From Deltaproteobacteria bacterium (lineage in GTDB: Bacteria > Myxococcota_A > UBA9042 > PHBI01), in NCBI GenBank assembly GCA_011526585.1, contig WYBB01000047.1:1-38903 (forward strand): DNA of 38,903 nucleotides, written 5' to 3'. This document shows, one piece after another, positions 1-6,812 of the stretch. The position numbers were made by a program, and so were the translations under genes. The notes under the pieces were generated by a model, which did not search any database, was not told the DNA's origin, and was given only the letters and a program-made list of their open reading frames with translations. Each line of letters begins with the position of its first letter. The stretch's first letter is position 1.

Positions 1-57
1 AGGAGGATCTCGAGCGTGGCGCTTCTCTCCTGCCTTCCTCCGTTCCTGGCTTCCTGA

Positions 58-711
58 GATCATGCTGCTTTCGCGCGCGAGCTACGCATATCTCATCCCT
101 CGGAGGCGCTTGCGCGGATCACGCCCCAGTTCACCGCCTGCTGGGCGAGCTGGCAGATCAACGAGGAGGTCCGCTCCGGCACGCTCTCGATGCGCCTCGT
201 GCGCCCGGTGAGCCCGGTCCTCTGCTACGCGATCGAGAACCTCGCCGCCATGCCGCTGCGCCTCGTCATCTCGGGCCCGATCGCCTTCATCATGCTGCTC
301 TCCGTCGACGGCGCACGCCTTCCCGCTGATCTCGGGGGCTGGCTCCTCTTCTTCTTCTCCTGGGCCAGCGCCTGGCTCCTGACCTTCATCGTGCACGTCA
401 CCATCGGCACGCTCAGCCTCTTCATGGAGCAGAGCATGAAGCTCATGGACGCATGGTTCGCGGGCTACCTGGTCCTGTCCGGCTACCTCATCCCGGTCGC
501 GCTCTTCCCCGAGACCCTCGTCGAGATCGCGCACTGGCTGCCCTTCCATTCGCAGGTCGGCCTGCCGGTCGAGCTCCTCCTCGGCACGCACGCCCCCGCG
601 CAAGCGCTCACGCTCGTCGCCATCCAGTGGGGCTGGATCCTCGCGCTCGGCTCTCTCCTGGCGCTCCTCTGGCGCCGCGGCCTGCGCCGCTACGGCGCCT
701 TCGGAGGCTGA
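58..711 (+). CDS. ABC-2 type transporter permease, N-terminus missing or broken
   Basis: This is the C-terminal two thirds of an ABC-2 type permease, resembling the uncharacterised exporter permeases that occur in pairs with a separate ATPase. The stretch reading WASWQINEEVRSGTLS followed by MRLVRPVSP is the typical cytoplasmic loop of this group, and four or five hydrophobic segments follow. The frame is closed by TGA at 55-57, and the only start codon between there and the conserved part is ATG190, which would delete the conserved loop. Family members usually have about 80 more residues upstream, so I read this as a gene damaged by a frameshift or by poor sequence at the window edge. The stop at 709-711 lies 5 bp before the next permease. 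The ATPase partner would be expected upstream, outside the window. Substrate unknown. Confidence 0.75.
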   Translation, partial: DHAAFARELRISHPSEALARITPQFTACWASWQINEEVRSGTLSMRLVRPVSPVLCYAIENLAAMPLRLVISGPIAFIMLLSVDGARLPADLGGWLLFFFSWASAWLLTFIVHVTIGTLSLFMEQSMKLMDAWFAGYLVLSGYLIPVALFPETLVEIAHWLPFHSQVGLPVELLLGTHAPAQALTLVAIQWGWILALGSLLALLWRRGLRRYGAFGG

Positions 712-716
712 TCGCC

Positions 717-1520
717 GTGGTCCTCGCGCGCGTCTCCCGCTACCTCCGCCTCCTGCGCGTGCAGCTCCGCATGTCGCTCCTGCTCGGCATGCAATATCGC
801 GCCGACTTCCTCATCGAGGGCGTGATCTCCCTCTTCTTCACCATCACCGCGCTGGTGCCGCTCTTCGTCGTCTACGCCGATCGCGCCGCCATCGCCGGCT
901 GGTCCTTCGGCGAGGCGCTCGTCGTCACCGGCTTCTTCACCCTGCTCGGCGGCGTGCTCGAGGGCGCGATCAACCCGAGCCTCGGCATCGTCGTCGAGCA
1001 CATCCGCAAGGGCACGCTCGACCTCGTCCTCATCAAGCCGGCCGACGCGCAGTTCCTGATGAGCACCCAACGCTTCCTTCCCTGGCGCGCCACCGCCGTT
1101 CCGACCGCGCTGGTCATCTTCGCCATCGCGTTGTCCGAGCTCGGCCGCGCGCCGTCCTTCGGCGAGATCGGCGCCGCGCTCGCGCTGCTCTTCGCCGCCG
1201 TGCTGATCATGTACTCGCTCTGGATCATCGTCGTCAGCGCCGCCTTCTACGTCGTGCGCATCGACAACATGACCTTCCTCTTCTCGTCGATCTTCGACGC
1301 CGCGCGCTGGCCCGCCAGCGTCTTTCGCGGCGTGCTCGCCGCCATCTTCACCTTCGTGATCCCGCTGGCGCTGATGACGACCTATCCGGCCGAGGCGCTG
1401 CTCGGTCGCATCGAGCCCCTGCGCGTCGTGCTCGCGCTCTCGGGCGCGCTCGTCTTCGCGATCCTCGCCCGCCTGGTCTGGCTCGGCGCGCTGCGCCGCT
1501 ACACCTCCGCCGGGGGATGA
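717..1520 (+). CDS. ABC-2 type transporter permease
   Basis: This 267-residue integral membrane protein is the second permease of the exporter. The start is the GTG at 717, with GGAGG at 703-707 as ribosome binding site; the frame stays open further upstream, but that part overlaps the preceding permease and reads as Arg/Pro/Ala-rich shadow sequence. About six hydrophobic segments are visible (roughly residues 35-53, 66-84, 127-142, 153-181, 205-222 and 236-257). The motif GTLDLVLIKPAD near residue 99 is the counterpart of the GTLSMRLVRP loop in the neighbouring permease and marks the same uncharacterised ABC-2 family. The two permeases probably form a heterodimer with one ATPase. The radical SAM gene starts 76 bp downstream on the same strand, so the exporter could serve that pathway, but nothing here proves it. 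Confidence 0.88.
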   Translation: MVLARVSRYLRLLRVQLRMSLLLGMQYRADFLIEGVISLFFTITALVPLFVVYADRAAIAGWSFGEALVVTGFFTLLGGVLEGAINPSLGIVVEHIRKGTLDLVLIKPADAQFLMSTQRFLPWRATAVPTALVIFAIALSELGRAPSFGEIGAALALLFAAVLIMYSLWIIVVSAAFYVVRIDNMTFLFSSIFDAARWPASVFRGVLAAIFTFVIPLALMTTYPAEALLGRIEPLRVVLALSGALVFAILARLVWLGALRRYTSAGG

Positions 1521-1596
1521 CCCGGCGGCGGCGGCTTTACCTGCTTTTGACATCGCGGCCGGCATTCCGTCTCCGCGGCAGGAGTAGAATACCGCC

Positions 1597-2664
1597 ATGG
1601 GAATCCTTCACCGCGTCCACGCCCGCCACGCCGCGCGCGTCTGGGAGGCCGAGACCCGCATCCTGCACCGCCTGGGCTACGTGCGCCCGCCGGTGGCGGT
1701 GCAGTGGATCGTCACCAGCGCCTGCGACCTGACCTGTCACCACTGCTACTCGCGCTCTGGTCGCCGCGCCGCTGGCGAGCTCACCACCGACGAGGCCAGG
1801 CGCCTCGTCATCGACGAGCTCGTGCGCCTGGGCTGCCCGTCGCTCGTGCTCGCGGGCGGCGAGCTCTTCCTGCGCAAGGATCTGCCCGAGCTCATCACCT
1901 ACGCCGCCGAGCGCGGCCTCGCCTGGGCGATGCACACCCACGGCCGCCTCGTGCCGCGCCATGCCGAGCTCATCCGCCGCCACCCGCCGGAGATGGCCGC
2001 CGTCTCGCTCGACGGACCACCCGCCTATCACGATCGTTTCCGCGGCCGCGTCGGCGCCTTCGACGACGCGGTGCGCGCGATCCGCACACTGCGCGACGCG
2101 GGCGTCGACGAGGTCGTCGCCGGCACCACCATCACCCGCGACAACGCCGATCTGGTCGCCGACACCTTACCCTACGTCGTCGACAGCGGCGCGACCTCGT
2201 GGGGTCTTCACCTCTTCGCGCCCGAGGGTCGCGGCGAGGAGCACCGCGCGCTCTTCCCGCACCCCGACCAATTGCGCCGCGTCGCCGCCTTCGCCCGGCG
2301 CAAGCGCGCGCACTTCCACGTCGAGCTCGACAACGAATGGGGCAGCGCCGGCGACGCCGATCTGCTCTACCGCGACCAGCCCTTCCTCTGCGGCGCGGGC
2401 CGCATCACCTGCGTCGTCTCCGCGACCGGCGAGCTCATGCCCTGCACGACCACCGATCCCGCCGAGAGCGCCGGCAACGTGCGCGAGGTGCCGCTCTCGC
2501 TCTTGTGGCGCCGGGGCTTTGCCGCCTTCCGCCAGGGCGGCGCCTCCTGCGCCGACGGCCGCGAGTGCTGGCTGCAGTCGCGCAACGGCAACGCCTGCCG
2601 CCACCTCGCCTTCGGCGAGCACCTCACGCCGCCGCCCGCGCCACGCCCGGAGCTCCACCCATGA
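1597..2664 (+). CDS. Radical SAM/SPASM-type protein
   Basis: The protein has 355 residues. The canonical radical SAM cluster motif CxxxCxxC is present as CDLTCHHC (Cys43, Cys47, Cys50), followed by the SAM-binding GGE motif (AGGELFLRKDL). The C-terminus carries a SPASM-like set of cysteines (265, 272, 283, 318, 324, 334) with the usual CGAGRITCVVSATGELMPC arrangement, so one or two auxiliary iron-sulfur clusters are likely. Relatives modify peptides or cofactors; the substrate here cannot be read from the sequence. The gene overlaps the next one by 4 bp (ATGA at 2661-2664), which implies translational coupling and a joint function. No obvious small precursor peptide lies beside it. Upstream a TAGAAT hexamer (1585-1590) ends 6 nt before the ATG and an AGGAG-like sequence overlaps it; no good -35 is spaced correctly. 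Confidence 0.9.
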   Translation: MGILHRVHARHAARVWEAETRILHRLGYVRPPVAVQWIVTSACDLTCHHCYSRSGRRAAGELTTDEARRLVIDELVRLGCPSLVLAGGELFLRKDLPELITYAAERGLAWAMHTHGRLVPRHAELIRRHPPEMAAVSLDGPPAYHDRFRGRVGAFDDAVRAIRTLRDAGVDEVVAGTTITRDNADLVADTLPYVVDSGATSWGLHLFAPEGRGEEHRALFPHPDQLRRVAAFARRKRAHFHVELDNEWGSAGDADLLYRDQPFLCGAGRITCVVSATGELMPCTTTDPAESAGNVREVPLSLLWRRGFAAFRQGGASCADGRECWLQSRNGNACRHLAFGEHLTPPPAPRPELHP

Positions 2665-3668
2665 GCCGGCTCGAGACCGCCGCCCTGTGGATCGCCGCGC
2701 TCGGCCTCGCCGCCTTCTTGATCATGCGCGTCGGCCGGCGCGAGCGCCTGCTGCTCGACGGGCGCATCTCGCCGCGGCTCGTGCGCATGGTCGCGGTCCT
2801 CGTCGTCGCCTTCGGCTGGCGCCCCGCGGACGCGCACGCCGCCGAGCCGCCGCCCGACGCCTGCCAGACCATCCCGCCGCCCGCCGCGCCGCCGCCGCCG
2901 GGCGACCTCTTCGATCCGCCGCGCGCACCGCTCGGCCGCGCCGATCTCGAGCGCGCGCACCCCGCCGACCCGCACTTCGCCCGCGAGGCCCACGCGCACT
3001 TCACGGCGGCCCGCCGCGCCGCGCCGGCCGAGCTCGCTTCACTGCTCGCCCGCGCCGATCGCGCCGCGCGCTTCGACGACGCGCGCCTCATGACGATCCG
3101 CGAGGTCGGCCAGCCGGTCTTCCGCCCCTGGATGAGCAAGGCCGGCCGCCCGGTGGGCTACGAGGAGATCCAGATCCCCAAGGGCTTTCACGAGGTCTTC
3201 GGCAAGAAGCTCGCCGTCGCCACCGGCGGCACCTGGCACAGCGAAGGCACGATCGATCTCGCCATCGTCACATCCTCGGGCGCGAGCCTGGTGCGCGCCG
3301 GCGTCAGCACCCCGCTGCCCGAGGGCAAGACGATCCGGCTCCGCCGCTTCGATCTGATCCAGGCGGGCAACGGGCCGCTGACGCTCCGCCACGCCGACCT
3401 CGGCGAGCTCGTCGTGCCGGCCGGCCAGCTCGTCGCGTCGTGGCACCTGCCGCGCCACCTCGGCGCGCAAGGCCGCGCGAAGGTCGATGCCCTGGTCCGG
3501 CGCGCCGGCGCCTGCGACGCGGCGGCGCAGCGCGAGCTCGAGTGGATCCTGCCGGCCGCGCACGAGGCGATCGCCTCCGCGATCGCGACACCGATCCCCG
3601 AAGGTATCGTCGATCCCCTGCGGGGCCGCGCCGCGCTCAGGCTCCTGCTCGCGCTCTACCTCGAGTGA
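2661..3668 (+). CDS. Membrane-anchored protein of unknown function, coupled to the radical SAM gene
   Basis: I do not recognise a family for this 335-residue protein. Two hydrophobic stretches lie near the N-terminus (about residues 7-22 and 37-50), the second ending in ADAHAAEPP like a signal peptidase site, followed by a Pro-rich linker and a soluble region of about 250 residues. A Gly/Trp-containing segment around GTWHSEGTIDLAIVTSSG and a predicted beta-rich middle are visible. The start ATG lies inside the stop of the radical SAM gene (ATGA), so the two are almost certainly made together. It may be the substrate, a cofactor carrier or the membrane partner of the radical SAM enzyme; this is inference. 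The gene ends 12 bp from the convergent lipoprotein gene. Confidence 0.85.
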   Translation: MSRLETAALWIAALGLAAFLIMRVGRRERLLLDGRISPRLVRMVAVLVVAFGWRPADAHAAEPPPDACQTIPPPAAPPPPGDLFDPPRAPLGRADLERAHPADPHFAREAHAHFTAARRAAPAELASLLARADRAARFDDARLMTIREVGQPVFRPWMSKAGRPVGYEEIQIPKGFHEVFGKKLAVATGGTWHSEGTIDLAIVTSSGASLVRAGVSTPLPEGKTIRLRRFDLIQAGNGPLTLRHADLGELVVPAGQLVASWHLPRHLGAQGRAKVDALVRRAGACDAAAQRELEWILPAAHEAIASAIATPIPEGIVDPLRGRAALRLLLALYLE

Positions 3669-3680
3669 AGCGCGCGGGCC

Positions 3681-4250
3681 CTAACGCCTGCCGACCATGC
3701 TGATGCGCTTGACCATCTTGCCGTCGACCGTGACCGTCTCGAGCACGGGCGGGCCGGGCAGCGTCTTGGCGTAGTGGTGATAGGACTGCATGGGTCGCCC
3801 GTCGGCGTCGTGGGTCGTGTGCACGTAGAGCCAGGTCTCGATCTCGCCGATGAAGCTCTTGAGGGTGCCCTCGCTGATCACCGTCTCCTCGAGCGGGTGC
3901 GACGCCATCGCCTGCAGCTCTTGCCAGGTGTGGGTCTCGCTGCCCTTGTCCTCGACGACCTCGCCCTTGTCGGTGACGACCCGGGTCGCGATCGTGCACC
4001 CGCTCTTGTCGGCGGCGATCACCTCCTGGTCTTCGAAGTGGACCTTGCGGCCCTCCTCGATGCGCAGGCTGATCAGCGTGCCCACCTTGAAGGCGTCGCG
4101 GAGCTGGTTGCGCGTGTAGGGGTAGCCCGCGGTGCTCTCGTCGGGCTCTTCGCCGGTGCGCGGCGGACCGGCCGAGGCGCACGCGCCGAGCGCGAGCAGG
4201 AGGGACACGAAGAGCGACCACGACAGAGGCGAGCGCATGCTGTTCGACAT
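3681..4250 (-). CDS. Small lipoprotein of unknown function
   Basis: The 189-residue product starts with a basic-hydrophobic signal and a lipobox LGAC with Cys24, so it should be an outer-membrane or periplasmic lipoprotein. The mature part has two short Cys/charged segments and no family I recognise. Three in-frame starts exist: GTG4256, ATG4250 and ATG4238. I chose ATG4250 because a TAAGAG hexamer (4258-4263) ends exactly 7 nt before it with a TCGACG -35-like element 17 nt further up, the spacing seen for other genes in this window; ATG4238 gives an equally good signal peptide. It is divergent from nothing and sits downstream of hflC on the same strand with 56 bp between, so read-through from hflKC is possible. 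Confidence 0.8.
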   Translation of the reverse strand: MSNSMRSPLSWSLFVSLLLALGACASAGPPRTGEEPDESTAGYPYTRNQLRDAFKVGTLISLRIEEGRKVHFEDQEVIAADKSGCTIATRVVTDKGEVVEDKGSETHTWQELQAMASHPLEETVISEGTLKSFIGEIETWLYVHTTHDADGRPMQSYHHYAKTLPGPPVLETVTVDGKMVKRISMVGRR

Positions 4251-4257
4251 GCGCACT

Positions 4258-4286
4258 CTCTTAGACGATGACGCTCACCGCGTCGA
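4258..4286 (-). promoter_or_regulatory. Candidate leaderless promoter of the small lipoprotein gene
   Basis: On the minus strand TCGACG (4281-4286), a 17-nt spacer and TAAGAG (4258-4263) precede ATG4250 by 7 nt. No ribosome binding site fits between. The -35 differs from TTGACG at one base. Confidence 0.35.
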
Positions 4287-4306
4287 GCCTCCCGCGCGCT
4301 CACGCG

Positions 4307-5524
4307 TCAGGGGGTCGGCGGCGGCTCGGGCGCGGGCGCTTCCGGCGCGGGCGCTTCGGGCGTGGGCGCTTCCGGCGCGGGCGCTTCCGGCGCGGGCGCC
4401 TCGGGCGTGGGCGCGGGCTCCTCGTCCGGCGGCAGGCCGGGCAGGATCCCCTTGACGTCGACCGCCGGCAGGCCGCGCCGCTTGACCGCGGCCAGGAGCT
4501 GCGGGTCCTGCATCAACTGCAGGAGCGGGTTGTCCGACGAGAGCACCATGCGCGTGCCGTTGGCGAGCGAGTCCTCGTAGAGCTCCAGCGTGCGCAGGAA
4601 GGCGAAGAACTCCGGGTCCTGGTCGAAGGCGCGCGCCTTGGTCTGGATCGCCTCGGCCACCGCGCGGCCCTCGATCTCGCGCACGGTCTGGTCGCGCTCG
4701 CCGTCGATCTCGCCGAGGCGCTGCTCGCGCAGGCGGTCGATCGAGCCGGCGCAGGCCTTGCCGATCTTCTGGTAGGAGGCGATGTCCTTGCGACGATCGG
4801 CCTCGATGGCGGAGATCATCTTGGCGTGCACCTGCTGCGAGTAGTTGAGGTACTTGAAGTGCAGGTCGAGGATCTCGATGCCGAAGTCGCGGCGCAGCGC
4901 CTCGTTCGAGGCGGCGATGATCGCGTTGACGATCTTCGAGCGCAGGGCCGGCGCCTCCTCGGCGACGCGCTCCTCCTCCCGGCGCTCCTTGAGGATCGCC
5001 TGGATCTCGAGGTTGTTCGGATCGGTGCACTCCTCGTAGCCGGCGATGAGGTTCGTCAGGTTCATCTCCTCGCGCTTGGAGAACTTGCGCCCCTCGTTGC
5101 GCACGATCGAGGCGAGCTTCTGCTCGCGCACGGTCGACTGGATCTGCGCCGTCACGATGCTGTTCATGCTCGCCAGCGCGCGCCGCTCGTCGCGCAGGCG
5201 CGTGTAGAAGACCAGCGGGTCGTGGATGCGCCAGCGCGCGAACGCCTCGATGTCGATCGTGCGCAGCTCGATCGTCTTGATGTCGTGCGCGCGGTTGTCC
5301 CAGCCGCGCACGCGGTTGTCGAGGTAGCGCACGTCCTGCACGAACGGCGCCTTCCAGTGCAGGCCGGGCTTGAGGATGATGTCGACCGGCTCGCCGAACT
5401 CGGTCACGATCGCGAACTGGTGCGGGCGCACCACGAACATCGCGCTGGCGGTGGTCACGATGCCCGCCACCAGCGCCACCAGCACCGCCACGAGGCGCGC
5501 GGTCTTCGACTTCAGGAGCTTCAT
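4307..5524 (-). CDS. hflC: HflC, SPFH-domain modulator of FtsH protease
   Basis: HflC with HflK forms a large membrane-anchored SPFH complex that surrounds and modulates the FtsH protease. The 405-residue protein has one N-terminal membrane segment (about residues 10-30), then the SPFH/band-7 domain starting at VRPHQFAIVTEFGEPVD, and a long charged coiled-coil region. The start ATG5524 overlaps the stop of hflK by 4 bp (ATGA, 5521-5524), so the pair is translationally coupled. Typical HflC is about 330 residues; the excess here is a C-terminal Pro/Glu/Ala tail built from five EAPxP units. The frame is open further upstream, but that part only reads through hflK in another frame. No ftsH is seen in the window. 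Confidence 0.93.
   Translation of the reverse strand: MKLLKSKTARLVAVLVALVAGIVTTASAMFVVRPHQFAIVTEFGEPVDIILKPGLHWKAPFVQDVRYLDNRVRGWDNRAHDIKTIELRTIDIEAFARWRIHDPLVFYTRLRDERRALASMNSIVTAQIQSTVREQKLASIVRNEGRKFSKREEMNLTNLIAGYEECTDPNNLEIQAILKERREEERVAEEAPALRSKIVNAIIAASNEALRRDFGIEILDLHFKYLNYSQQVHAKMISAIEADRRKDIASYQKIGKACAGSIDRLREQRLGEIDGERDQTVREIEGRAVAEAIQTKARAFDQDPEFFAFLRTLELYEDSLANGTRMVLSSDNPLLQLMQDPQLLAAVKRRGLPAVDVKGILPGLPPDEEPAPTPEAPAPEAPAPEAPTPEAPAPEAPAPEPPPTP
4328..4402 (-). repeat. Five 15-nt tandem units encoding EAPxP in the HflC tail
   Basis: Five in-frame 15-nt units encode EAPAP or EAPTP. The length is a multiple of three, so copy-number change would keep the frame. The nearly identical units make slippage plausible. 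Confidence 0.85.
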
Positions 5525-6681
5525 CGTGCACCTCCGGGGGCGGCGCGCGCAGGCGGCGGCTGGGCGGGAGCGGGAGCGGCGGCGGGCTCTGCGCCGAGCG
5601 TTCCCAGCGGCAGGAGCTTGAGCACGTCGGAGCCGCCCTGCCCGCTCTGGATGATCATCTTGTCCTCGACCTTGTCGAGCACCTCGGCCATCGTCTCGAG
5701 GAACATCCACTGGCGCGTGATCTCGGGCGCCTGGCGGAACTCCTCGAGCTGCGCCTGGAAGGCCAGCGCCTCGCCGACGGCGTTGCGCACGATCTCGGCG
5801 CGCTTGCGCTCGGCGCGACCGATGGCGCGCTTCTTCTCCTGCTCGGCGTTGCCGGTGACGTTGTGCTGCTCGGCCTTGGCCTCCGAGAGCGCGCGCGTGA
5901 CCTCGGGCTCGGTGCGGTTGAACTCGTCGAAGGCCGGCTTGGCCGCGGCCGGCACGTCGGCGTTGCGCACCGCCAGCTCGGTGATGACCACGCCCGACGG
6001 GATCCGCTCTTTCAAGGCGCGCTCGGTCTCGATCTTGGCGCGGTCCTGGATCTCGCGCACGCGCGTGGTCAGGACCTCGTGCAGCGAGTAGTCGCCGACG
6101 AGCTGGCGCATCACCGCGCGCGAGATGTCGCGGATCGTCTCCTCCTTGGCGAGCTTGATCGCCTCGAAGTCGCCGCCGTCGTCCTTGATCTTGAAGAGCC
6201 AGGTCGCGACGTCATCGATGCGGTAGATCAAGGACCAGCGCACGTGCACCAGGAGGAGGTCGCCGGTCAGCATCTGCGACTCGCGATCGAGGTCGTCGCC
6301 GAGCTCGACCACGGCGCCCGTGCTCGGGTCGGAGCGGAAGCCGAACTCGACGCGGTGCTGGCGCTCGACGGGCACGATGTAGGCCTCGTCGATGAACGGC
6401 AGCTTGAAGTGCAGCCCGGGTCCGAAGATCTCCGGGTCCTCGCCGCCGATCGGCGCGCCGAAGCGCAGGACCAGCGCCTGCTCGTCGGGCTCGACCTGGA
6501 AGAAGCTCGCGTACGAGAAGCCGATCACCAGGAGCGCCACCACGCCGCCGATGATGAAGCGCCGGTACTTCTTGATGCGCTGGAGCACGTCGTCGAGGCC
6601 CGGTGGATCGCCGTCGCGCCGGCCCGGCGGACCGAAGGAGCGCGGGTCGAAGCGAGGTTGCATGTCGTCGTAGTCGGCCAT
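5521..6681 (-). CDS. hflK: HflK, SPFH-domain modulator of FtsH protease
   Basis: The 386-residue protein has the HflK layout: a Gly/Pro/Asp-rich cytoplasmic N-terminus (PGRRDGDPPGLDDVL), one membrane segment (FIIGGVVALLVIGFSYASF, about residues 42-61), then the SPFH domain beginning at VEPDEQALVLRFG and a coiled-coil region with KAEQHNVTGNAEQEKKRAIG. The tail is Pro/Ala-rich. Two starts are 6 nt apart (ATG6687 and ATG6681); the sequence GGAGAG touches the first, leaving a proper 6-nt spacing only for ATG6681, which I use. It is the first gene of hflK-hflC, with a candidate promoter at 6718-6747. Confidence 0.93.
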   Translation of the reverse strand: MADYDDMQPRFDPRSFGPPGRRDGDPPGLDDVLQRIKKYRRFIIGGVVALLVIGFSYASFFQVEPDEQALVLRFGAPIGGEDPEIFGPGLHFKLPFIDEAYIVPVERQHRVEFGFRSDPSTGAVVELGDDLDRESQMLTGDLLLVHVRWSLIYRIDDVATWLFKIKDDGGDFEAIKLAKEETIRDISRAVMRQLVGDYSLHEVLTTRVREIQDRAKIETERALKERIPSGVVITELAVRNADVPAAAKPAFDEFNRTEPEVTRALSEAKAEQHNVTGNAEQEKKRAIGRAERKRAEIVRNAVGEALAFQAQLEEFRQAPEITRQWMFLETMAEVLDKVEDKMIIQSGQGGSDVLKLLPLGTLGAEPAAAPAPAQPPPARAAPGGAR

Positions 6682-6717
6682 CGGCATCTCTCCGGCTGCG
6701 ATTCTGATGAGGTCAGG

Positions 6718-6747
6718 CGCTTACCATCGTCGCGCCAATCCGCACAA
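6718..6747 (-). promoter_or_regulatory. Candidate hflK promoter
   Basis: Minus-strand TTGTGC (6742-6747), an 18-nt spacer and TAAGCG (6718-6723) lie 36 nt upstream of ATG6681. Unlike several other genes here, hflK then has a leader with a ribosome binding site. Confidence 0.35.
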
Positions 6748-6772
6748 CGAAAGTCGGCGGTAGGTAGGCCCC

Positions 6773-6790
6773 GCTTGCCGCCGAGCAAGC
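6773..6790 (-). terminator. Stem-loop downstream of the PHP-domain lipoprotein gene
   Basis: GCTTGC (6773-6778), a 6-nt loop and GCAAGC (6785-6790) form a perfect 6-bp stem 22 nt after the stop of the minus-strand gene at 6813. There is no T-run, so it may be a processing or pausing hairpin rather than a classical terminator. Confidence 0.4.
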
Positions 6791-6812
6791 CTCGTCCACC
6801 TCGTGCATGCGC

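Noticed and set aside
1547..1590. TTGACA and TAGAAT before the radical SAM gene as a promoter
   Set aside because: The spacer is 32 nt, far from the 17 nt needed; only the TAGAAT near the start may be used.
4328..4402. Possible CRISPR array
   Set aside because: The 15-nt units have no spacers and lie in frame in the hflC coding region.
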